This document shows positions 6,703 to 13,355 of a stretch of 13,355 nucleotides of DNA, in pieces (within the stretch, counting starts at the first letter, position 1; the number at the start of each line of letters is the position of its first letter). This stretch comes from JAYEHK01 sp034659475 (GTDB lineage: Bacteria > Bacillota > Syntrophomonadia > Syntrophomonadales > Syntrophomonadaceae). Under the pieces are notes generated by a model. That model was not told where the DNA came from, did no database searches, and worked only from the letters and a program-made list of their open reading frames with translations. The translations under genes were made by a program, and so were the position numbers. The stretch covers positions 1-13,355 of the forward strand of contig JAYEHK010000114.1 in NCBI GenBank assembly GCA_034659475.1. Direction: 5' to 3'.

Positions 6703-9700
6703 TTAAGCCCTCCTTACATCGCATAGCCATGCTTTATATTCCGGAATCATTGTATTGGCATCTCCGATATGGGGGGTAAGCCAATTGGCAGAATTGCCAG
6801 GGGCATACCCATTGAATCCGAAGTGCCAGAGAACGCCTATTTCATGGAAGTACTCGCCGTTTACAAGCATGGGCTTAAAGCGTTTGGTAACACAGGCAAC
6901 TGCTTTGAGGTCTCCTCTTGTAGTAGAAACAATTACGTTACTGCCATTTTTTATTTCTTTTTCTTTGGCCAACTGTTCGCTCATTTCAACAAAAACATTA
7001 GGACAAAGCTCGGCCAGCCAAGGTTGCATCCTCGTCATCACACCCGATTGCCAGTGCTCGGATACGCGATAGGTTGTTCCTATGATGGGGAACTGCTCCT
7101 TTGTTCCTCGTTTTTCGGGTTCCCATTCAATGACTGCCGGATTTAGATTCTGGCTGTTTAGGAGGTTTTCTACCGGACTTTCCCACGGTTCATAGTGTTC
7201 AGGGAAGGGACCTTCATTGCGCTTGCTGAAGATACATCCTACCTCTTCTGGTCTCATAATAAAGGCATTTCTTCCTCCTGGGCCATTGGGGTCTTTGGTT
7301 TTTCCAAAGTCAGGGATATCATTACCAGTCCATTTTTCCCCGTTCCACCAGATGGAAGCACGATTGGTATCCCAGGGTAACCCTTCTGGTGTTGCTGAAC
7401 AACGATTGTAAATGATTCTGCGGTTGACCGGCCAGCACCAGGACCAGTTCAGATAACTGCCGATAGGTTTGCTGCCGGGCGCAGCTGCGTCACGATTATC
7501 TCTTCTTCTTGCCAGATAATCCTCTGCTTTGCCATTATCAACCGGATAACAGCCTGAATAAATCCAGTTTCCACAGGCCGTTGTTCCGTCATCTTTTAGT
7601 TTGGTGAAGTTGGCAACCTGTTTGCCAGGCTTTCCATTGACTACTTCGAAACCGTTAATCTCTCTGGCAATCATATCAATATCCGGGTGAGCACCATGTC
7701 CATAATCCCATGTCAGATGGGTTAGGGGTTCATCCTGTGGTTTACTGCTGCCTTCATAGAGTTTTTTGATATGCAGTGCAAGCTCGTGGGCAATTTCCAG
7801 ATCAGCACGAGATTCACCGACCGGGTCAGCTGATTTCCAGCGATACTGCATCCAGCGTCCGCTGTTGGATACTGAACCTTCTTTTTCAAAAGAGTTGCAT
7901 GCCGGCAGGAAGAATACCTCGGTTTGTATATCACGCGGTCCCTTTATCTGATATTCATCCTTTTTAGTTGGCCGATCAACTGCTTTATATGTCCAGAATT
8001 CAGACGTTTCTGTTTGCCACAGATCGATAGCTACCATCCATTTAAGCTTGCTGAGAGCAGCCTGTTCTTTATTGGCATCGGGGCCGCCTACGATAGGATT
8101 AGAACCCCAGACAAACAGGCCTTCCAATTCATCTTTGAACATGGCTTCGAAAAGGGCAATATGTTCATAATGTTTTCCATCAATGCGCTTAGGGAGGTAG
8201 TTGTATGATTGCCTTGGATCATCATTCATCCAGTAACATTTTAATAGGCTTGACATAAACTTGGGCTTATTTTTCCAATAACCTGTTTTGGGTGTTTCTT
8301 TTGATAAATATGTTGCATAATCCGGGTGTTTCTTTGCTTGAGGGGTAGCCAGATAACCGGGCAGAATATGATAGAGTAGCGCCCAGTCTGTAGACCCCTG
8401 TACATTGGATTCACCACGCAGTGCATTGACCCCTCCGCCTGCGCGTCCGATATTCCCCAAAAGGAGCTGCACCATTGCGAAGCTTCTGACGTTTTCCGTG
8501 CCAACGGTATGTTGGGTTGTACCCATTGCATATAGGATGGTACCTGTTTTGTCAGGAGCTCCGGTAGCAGCATAGGTTTTTATAACATCGAGGTATTTGT
8601 TCTTAGGTGTTCCTGTGATTTTGCATACGGTATCGATATCATAGCGTTCATAGTGTTTTTTCATAAGCTGAAGGACGCAACGAGGGTGAGTCATGGTCAT
8701 GTCACGCTGGTAGGTTCCTTCTTCTGTCATTTCAAAGTTCCATTTACTTTGATCATAGGAACGCTTCTCTGGATCATAACCGCTGAACAAACCATCTTCA
8801 AAGCCATAGCTTTCTTTTACAATAAAGGTTGCATTTGTATACCACTGCACATAGGCTTCATGGTATAGTTTGTTGTCCAAGATATACTTGAACATTCCTC
8901 CCATGAACGCGATGTCAGTTCCGGAACGCAGCGGAGCGTAGATGTCAGATTTTGAAGATGTTCTGGTAAAACGCGGATCTACGTTGATTATTTTTGCTCC
9001 CCGTTTTTCCCGTGCCTCTGTAAGCCATTTAAAGGAAATAGGATGGTTCTCTGCTGCGTTACTGCCCATAATTAGGGCACAATCTGTATTTTTTAAGTCA
9101 ATCCAGTGATTTGTCATTGCTCCACGACCAAATGTAGGCGCCAGACCGGCAACCGTCGAGGAGTGTCAGATACGTGCCTGGTGTTCAACATAGGTTAATC
9201 CAAGGGCTCGATTCAGTTTTGCGATGAGATGAACCTCTTCATTATCCAATGCTGCACCACCGAGGCTGGCAATTGTTTCACAACGATTTACAATAATACC
9301 GTACTCATCTTTGTGCTCAAAGGCTTTATCTCTTGTCTCTTTTACCCTTTGAGCAATGGTATCAAGCATCCAATCCCAACTTTTCTCTTCCCACTTATCA
9401 CTTCCAGGAGCTCTGTACCGGGGTTTGTTAATTCTTTCGGGGTTAATCTCTTGTTCGCCAGTATGGGGGTTATAAATCTCTCTAAGGTTGAACATGGCGG
9501 ACCCCTTACTGCAAGCTTTTCCGCGATTAATTGGGTTGTCCGGGTCTCCCTGTATACTGAGGAGTTGTGGTCCACTGGCTGGTGCGTTATCCTTTGCATA
9601 GACTACCAGTCCACAACCGCATCCGCAGAAGGGACATATGGTAGGTATTGGCTTTACACCTATGGTACGAACTTGTTTTACGCCCATCGCTGTAGCACTT

Positions 9701-9783
9701 AAATCAAATCCAAGATCTGCTACTGCAAAGGTTGTAACAGTGGCCCCGGTTACCTTGAGAAACTGCCTGCGGGTAACCTTCAT
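6703..9783 (-). CDS. fdnG: Tat-exported selenocysteine formate dehydrogenase catalytic subunit (alpha)
   Basis: This is the Mo/W-bis-molybdopterin subunit of a respiratory formate dehydrogenase, oxidising formate to CO2 on the outer face of the membrane. The product has 1026 residues (E. coli FdnG, about 1015). It is read through an in-frame TGA at 9168-9166 as Sec206, in the context EHQARI-U-HSSTVAGL that matches the FdnG active site. The N-terminus has a twin-arginine signal (RRQFLK, residues 5-10) and a hydrophobic stretch, with possible cleavage near Ala32. The catalytic-domain [4Fe-4S] ligands are Cys50, 53, 57 and 91, followed by Lys93. A GGGVNALRGESNVQG cofactor motif and a C-terminal dinucleotide-binding domain follow. 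AAGGAGAG lies about 11 bases upstream of the start. It is the first gene of fdnGHI-fdhE, after its own promoter-like sequence. A broken gene is rejected because homology continues across the TGA and a SECIS-like hairpin follows. Confidence 0.95.
9137..9168 (-). promoter_or_regulatory. Sec UGA codon and bacterial SECIS hairpin of fdnG
   Basis: On the - strand the TGA (9168-9166) is followed by exactly 18 nt and then GGTCT (9147-9143). The hairpin 9154-9137 forms two G-C pairs, a bulged U (9152), a U-G pair, three G-C/C-G pairs and the GGUCU loop. This matches the E. coli fdhF SECIS, including its critical bulged U and loop bases. Confidence 0.88.
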
Positions 9784-9822
9784 AGCTATCGCACTCTCCT
9801 TTCCCCTTTCTAATTTTTTACA

Positions 9823-9847
9823 TTAATTAGAAATTATTACTAATTAA
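9823..9847. promoter_or_regulatory. Palindrome at the fdnG transcription start (candidate operator)
   Basis: TTAATTAG (9823-9830) and CTAATTAA (9840-9847) form a perfect 8-bp inverted repeat with a 9-nt spacer. The right half touches the candidate -10, so a bound protein would block transcription. The regulator is unknown, and the AT-rich composition weakens the case. Confidence 0.4.
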
Positions 9848-9875
9848 GTATACCATCCAATTAAAAACATATAAA
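9847..9875 (-). promoter_or_regulatory. Candidate promoter of the fdnGHI-fdhE operon
   Basis: On the - strand, TTTATA (9875-9870) is separated by 17 nt from TATACT (9852-9847), a sigma-A-like -35/-10 pair. The predicted start is near 9840, about 57 bases before fdnG. The region is very AT-rich, so chance matches are likely. The spacing and position are the main support. Confidence 0.5.
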
Positions 9876-9925
9876 CATATTTTTTGCTATATTACATGTA
9901 TAAAACAAAATTTCAATTTAATTAC

Positions 9926-9955
9926 AAAAATCCCCTGCCATGTGACAGGGGATTT
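9926..9955 (-). terminator. Rho-independent terminator after the MoeA-PBP gene
   Basis: On the - strand a 10-bp stem (9955-9946 with 9937-9928) is followed by a TTTTT run reaching 9926. It lies 24 bases beyond the MoeA-PBP stop and separates that gene from fdnG. The upper part of the stem is imperfect. Confidence 0.85.
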
Positions 9956-9978
9956 GATATTGCTGTATATTAATTACT

Positions 9979-11898
9979 TTAACAGTTGTGTTTATGAACA
10001 ATATGCCCAGTTAGGTCGAGGTCATATCCACCAACTGAAAGTAACTGCTGTTTAAATGCCTGCGAATGAATGATCGATAGGAGATTGTCCAGCGATTGCC
10101 GACCCATTAATTCGGGTAATATGCATAAGTCATAGCGTTCTATTCCGATTGGAATAAAATCCAGACCCATTACGCTGGCTGCAGAATAGATTCCCATTCC
10201 AACATCACAGGCATCACTTTTTACCGATGAGGCGACAGCCAGGTGAGTAAATTCTTCTCGGTTGTATCCGTTGATCTCATCAGGTGATAGCCCTTCTGTT
10301 TTTAATAAATAGTCCAGTAATACTCTTGTGCCTGCTCCCTTTTGCCGATTAATATAGCGAACGCAAGGGCGTACCAGATCATGGATTCCTTCAATTTTTT
10401 GTGGATTTCCTTTTTTTATAATGAGACCTTGATGGCGTTTAACGAGGTTCATTAACATCCACTTTTCATCCGGCAAATATTTTTCTAAATAGGGAATGTT
10501 ATACTCTCCAGTGCTTTCATCAAGTAAATGGACCCCTGCGATATGTGTTTCTTTTCTTTTAAGGGCGAGAATTCCTCCCATACTGCCCTTGTTACTGGAG
10601 ATCATCTTCTGTTGAAAACGTCTCTGGAGAAGATCAATAAGAAAATCGATGGACATATCGTGACTACCAATGCAAACCAGTGTGTTTTTAATCTGTTTGT
10701 AAGAACGATGAATGATAACAGGACATGATTCACCCATATTTAAACCTTCACTGCCTCTCTCAATGTGAATGACTCCGTCAGATTTGACGAGCACACTGCT
10801 TAACCCTGCTCCACGGTTGAGCGGATAGGCAATAAAACGGTCCTCAATACGTGCGACGTTTACCTGAACATATTCGTCCACTCCCATAGGGGAAGGAAGT
10901 TTTTGCGACAGCGTTGCTTTAACGCTATTTGGTTCCGGAAGCTCTTTCCCCAATCTCTGGTAGATAATCGGATAAACAAAAAGCCTGAATATCAAATCTG
11001 CTGAAATTGGATAACCCGGCACCCCGATGACCGGTTTATCATCGATAATTCCCAGAATTGCCGGCTTACCCGGCCGTGTTGCGATGCCATGAATTAACAA
11101 TTCTCCCAATTCTTCCACGATCTGCGACGTATAATCTTCAGACCCCGCGGATGAGCCGGAACAGATGACAACGATGTCAACTCTATCCTTAATGTTTAAA
11201 GCAGCTTCTCTTATTAATACAGGATCATCGGTAACAATATTGTTACACAAGGGAATAGCTCCCCACTGTTGACAGAGTCCTGCCAGCATATGACTGTTTG
11301 ATTCGACGATTTGTCCGGGGGATAGTTGGCGGTTTGCGTCTGGAACCAGTTCAGTACCAGTTGGAATGATTCCTACAACCGGTCTTTTGGTTACCGTTAC
11401 AGTTTCAACATTGGCTGTTACAAAGGAGGCAATTTCATAGGGACCGATGGGTGTATAACTAGGCACAATCATATCCTGTTCCACCAGATCTTCACCAATG
11501 GATCTAATGTGCTGCCAAGGGACAGCTGCCTTTACAATTTTGACACGATCATTGATTCTATTTATATCTTCAATCATTATTACTGCGTCGAAGGGAGCAG
11601 GTACATAATCTCCTGTGTCCAGTTCTAGGTACTGCTCGCAGCTAAGGTATACCGGATTGGTTTCACTTGCTCCAAAGGTTGTTTTTGCTTTAACGGCAAT
11701 GCCATCCATGGCGGAAGCAACATAGTGAGGGGAGGATCTTTTTGCATGGACGGGGAGTGCAGTGATTCTCCCTAATGATTCCCTTGTGGGTATTACTTCC
11801 GTTTCTATATTATACCAGCCGTACTCCGCCAATCGCTGTGTGAATAATTCCAGGGCTTTTTCCAGGGGCATATTCTCAATATATACATTGCGTTCCAT
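9979..11898 (-). CDS. MoeA-type molybdopterin molybdenumtransferase fused to a PBP-like domain
   Basis: MoeA proteins insert molybdate or tungstate into adenylylated molybdopterin in the cytoplasm. Residues 1 to about 400 are MoeA-like: SAMDGIAV (62-69), GED (135-137), PTGTEL (179-184), a SGSSAGSEDY loop (247-256), RPGKP (275-279) and GVPGYPISA (292-300). Residues from about 405 to 639 form a second domain resembling the periplasmic-binding-protein-like module (COG1910 type) found fused to MoeA in many Clostridia. It may bind the oxyanion, but no signal peptide is present. Several MoeA active-site positions differ from the neighbouring stand-alone MoeA (SGSSAG for SGGSSVG, Tyr for His in GVPGY, Ile for Tyr in DGI), so its role may be specialised. 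The AAGGG ribosome site is somewhat far from ATG 11898 (about 11-12 bases). It is transcribed away from the second moeA and ends in its own terminator. Confidence 0.88.
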   Translation of the reverse strand: MERNVYIENMPLEKALELFTQRLAEYGWYNIETEVIPTRESLGRITALPVHAKRSSPHYVASAMDGIAVKAKTTFGASETNPVYLSCEQYLELDTGDYVPAPFDAVIMIEDINRINDRVKIVKAAVPWQHIRSIGEDLVEQDMIVPSYTPIGPYEIASFVTANVETVTVTKRPVVGIIPTGTELVPDANRQLSPGQIVESNSHMLAGLCQQWGAIPLCNNIVTDDPVLIREAALNIKDRVDIVVICSGSSAGSEDYTSQIVEELGELLIHGIATRPGKPAILGIIDDKPVIGVPGYPISADLIFRLFVYPIIYQRLGKELPEPNSVKATLSQKLPSPMGVDEYVQVNVARIEDRFIAYPLNRGAGLSSVLVKSDGVIHIERGSEGLNMGESCPVIIHRSYKQIKNTLVCIGSHDMSIDFLIDLLQRRFQQKMISSNKGSMGGILALKRKETHIAGVHLLDESTGEYNIPYLEKYLPDEKWMLMNLVKRHQGLIIKKGNPQKIEGIHDLVRPCVRYINRQKGAGTRVLLDYLLKTEGLSPDEINGYNREEFTHLAVASSVKSDACDVGMGIYSAASVMGLDFIPIGIERYDLCILPELMGRQSLDNLLSIIHSQAFKQQLLSVGGYDLDLTGHIVHKHNC

Positions 11899-11967
11899 TC
11901 TTTCGACATCCCTTCTGAAGTTTTATTCAAGCGGAATTTTATAAAAAGTTTTTATTTGTATGATCTT

Positions 11968-11996
11968 TTGCTGGAAGCTCCTTCTTTAAGTATAAT
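11968..11996 (+). promoter_or_regulatory. Promoter of the stand-alone moeA
   Basis: TTGCTG (11968-11973), a 17-nt spacer and a perfect TATAAT (11991-11996) make a strong sigma-A-type promoter, with transcription starting near 12003 and a short leader of about 33 nt. It lies in the 137-bp gap between divergent moeA-type genes. A - strand TATAAA at 11943-11938 could serve the fusion gene but has no good -35. Confidence 0.75.
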
Positions 11997-12035
11997 GGAA
12001 ATGGAAATTAAAACAAATTATTGGAGAGAATTGTT

Positions 12036-13244
12036 ATGGCAGAATTTTTAAAGGTATTAGATTATCGCGAAGCCAAAGAATTAATAATAAGACATTTTCC
12101 CAAACGGGATATAGAATGGGTGTCGATCAATAGATGTCATAAACGTAAGTTAGCTGCGGATATCATCAGTCCAGAAGATATTCCTGCTTTCCCGCGTTCT
12201 ACGGTAGATGGTTATGCTGTAAAAGCGGCAGATACGTTTGGGTGCAGTGAATCATTTCAAGCTTTCTTAGACTATAAGGGAGAGGTAGTGATGGGAGAGG
12301 AACCTGCTTTTACCATAGAACCCGGGCAATGTGGTTGGATTCCAACCGGAGGCATGCTCCCTGCAGGAACAGATGCTGTTGTAATGGTAGAATATACTGA
12401 AAAGTTAACTGACACGATTCTCGTATCACGTCCAGTTGCTCCTGGAGAAAACATAATGCAGAAGGGGGAAGATGTGTCCGAAGGCTCCTTATTATTTGCT
12501 GAAGGAGTTACCCTGCGTGCACAGGAGATAGGCATGTTGGCCTCACTTGGTATCTGTGAAATACCGGTTTGGGCGCCGTTGCGTGTAGGTATTATTTCAA
12601 CTGGAGATGAGATTATACCCATTGATCAAAAACCAGAAGGATCTCAGGTTCGTGATATTAATTCTTATACCCTTGCGATATCGGTTGAAGAGGCCGGTGG
12701 GATCGTTAAATCATATCCGATTATTAAGGATCAGTTTGATAAACTACAAACAGTTGTTACCCAGGCTCTTTCTGAAAATGATTGTATTTTGCTTTCGGGA
12801 GGAAGCTCGGTTGGACTGGCTGACTATTCGCTGGACGTATTGCTTTCGCTACCGGATTCCCAGCTTCTTTTTCATGGCATTGCAGTAAAACCGGGGAAAC
12901 CGGCGATGGGGGTTCGTATTGGTGATAAACTGGTGGTGGGTCTTCCAGGGCACCCTGTGTCAGCACTGATGGTTTTCCATGTACTCTGTGCATCTGCCAT
13001 GGGCAAAGACGAGGTAAAAAAACAAGAAGCCATTCTAACTGAAAACATTTCTTCCCAGGCCGGAAGAGACGACTTCATTCCTGCGTACCTCAAACGAGAA
13101 AAGGACATAGATATGGTCTATCCTCTTTTAGGCAAGTCCGGCCTGATGAGCATCCTTGCCAAAGCGGATGGATACCTGCACGTCCCCTATGAAAAACAGG
13201 GAATCAAAGCAGGAGAAAAAGTCATTTTGCACCTTTTCGAATGA
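12036..13244 (+). CDS. moeA: Molybdopterin molybdenumtransferase MoeA
   Basis: This cytoplasmic enzyme catalyses the last common step of cofactor synthesis, loading Mo (or W) onto MPT-AMP to make the cofactor used by the nearby formate dehydrogenases. The 402-residue product has the usual MoeA length (E. coli, 411) and motifs: STVDGYAV (55-62), GEDV (144-147), STGDEI (188-193), SGGSSVGLADY (254-264), KPGKP (285-289) and GLPGHPVSA (302-310). The domain order is MoeA N, the MoCF-biosynthesis domain and MoeA C. ATG 12036 is preferred over an upstream in-frame TTG at 12021, because GGAGAG (12023-12028) then lies 7 bases before the start. The gene ends in a double stop TGA-TAA. No terminator is visible in the 49 bases before the octamer array. 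Confidence 0.93.
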   Translation: MAEFLKVLDYREAKELIIRHFPKRDIEWVSINRCHKRKLAADIISPEDIPAFPRSTVDGYAVKAADTFGCSESFQAFLDYKGEVVMGEEPAFTIEPGQCGWIPTGGMLPAGTDAVVMVEYTEKLTDTILVSRPVAPGENIMQKGEDVSEGSLLFAEGVTLRAQEIGMLASLGICEIPVWAPLRVGIISTGDEIIPIDQKPEGSQVRDINSYTLAISVEEAGGIVKSYPIIKDQFDKLQTVVTQALSENDCILLSGGSSVGLADYSLDVLLSLPDSQLLFHGIAVKPGKPAMGVRIGDKLVVGLPGHPVSALMVFHVLCASAMGKDEVKKQEAILTENISSQAGRDDFIPAYLKREKDIDMVYPLLGKSGLMSILAKADGYLHVPYEKQGIKAGEKVILHLFE

Positions 13245-13293
13245 TAACCAACCGTGTCATAAGTGAGACAGTAGACAGATAATGCGACGTAAA

Positions 13294-13355
13294 GTTGGTT
13301 AGTTGGTTAGTTGGACAGTTGGTTAGTTGGACAGTTGGTTAGTTGGTTAGTTGGT
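13294..13355. repeat. 8-nt tandem repeat array (GTTGGTTA/GTTGGACA), continuing past the window
   Basis: Seven full octamers and a partial eighth run without interruption to the window edge. The order of variants is TTA, TTA, ACA, TTA, ACA, TTA, TTA, then a partial GTTGGT. The unit is the same as at 4092-4121. All runs of G are on the + strand, so no hairpin forms. The TAG inside GGTTAG stops one frame, and no protein is expected. The true length is unknown because the window ends inside it. Confidence 0.92.

Noticed and set aside
6701..6730. Upstream ATGs (6730 and following) as the fdnH start
   Set aside because: They lie inside fdnG and have no ribosome site, whereas ATG 6700 has GGAGGG at correct spacing and the usual family N-terminus.
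8241..8573. 110-codon - strand frame within fdnG
   Set aside because: It is an out-of-frame shadow of the conserved fdnG coding sequence.
9166..9168. In-frame stop in fdnG as a gene split
   Set aside because: Same reasoning: the active-site context ARI-U-H, intact homology on both sides and a SECIS hairpin.
9890..9912. ModE-like site (TATAT-TACATG-TATA) upstream of fdnG
   Set aside because: The half sites match each other at only about 5 of 8 positions in a very AT-rich segment, which is not distinguishable from chance.
12021..12035. TTG 12021 as the start of moeA
   Set aside because: The ribosome site GGAGAG overlaps that region and points to ATG 12036.
13294..13355. CRISPR array or encoded repeat protein in the octamer region
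   Set aside because: Units are 8 nt with no unique spacers, and the sense frames are closed by TAG or have no start. It is a simple satellite.

Overview
The window is a formate dehydrogenase and molybdenum/tungsten-cofactor locus. It probably comes from a low-to-moderate-GC, anaerobic Gram-positive bacterium of the Clostridia (Firmicutes). Support for this: AGGAGG-type ribosome sites, AT-rich intergenic DNA, two selenocysteine formate dehydrogenases, and a MoeA fused to a molybdate-binding-like domain. A relative of Desulfitobacterium, Dehalobacter or an acetogen would fit, but the genus cannot be fixed from sequence alone.

Left part (1-4020, + strand). A transcription unit enters from the left. 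The last codons of a possible upstream gene overlap a NuoF-like NADH/FMN subunit, and this is followed by a large cytoplasmic formate dehydrogenase catalytic subunit with a NuoG-like iron-sulfur N-terminus. That gene is one reading frame of 898 residues interrupted by an in-frame TGA (2332-2334), read here as selenocysteine 354. A strong hairpin terminator ends the unit. Together the proteins look like a soluble NAD(P)-linked formate dehydrogenase or CO2 reductase.

Middle (4022-4296). This noncoding spacer lies between convergent operons. It holds an 8-nt tandem repeat, a 19-bp direct repeat that appears to be a decayed form of it, and a long imperfect hairpin whose arms have a 10-nt period.

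Middle right (9783-4297, - strand). This is an fdnG-fdnH-fdnI-fdhE operon: a Tat-exported selenocysteine catalytic subunit (TGA at 9168-9166, Sec206), a four-cluster ferredoxin subunit with one membrane anchor, a four-helix cytochrome b, and the FdhE maturation factor. It should oxidise formate outside the membrane and pass electrons to menaquinone. A promoter-like sequence with an overlapping palindrome precedes fdnG.

Right part (9926-13355). Two moeA-type genes diverge from a 137-bp promoter region: a 639-residue MoeA-PBP fusion on the - strand, and an ordinary 402-residue MoeA on the + strand with a near-consensus promoter. Both should serve insertion of the metal into the cofactor that the two dehydrogenases need. 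The window ends inside a second array of the same 8-nt repeat.

The enzymes belong to known families. The less explained material is in the repeats and in the pairing of a fused and an unfused MoeA with two selenoenzymes. I do not see a wholly new gene system here.
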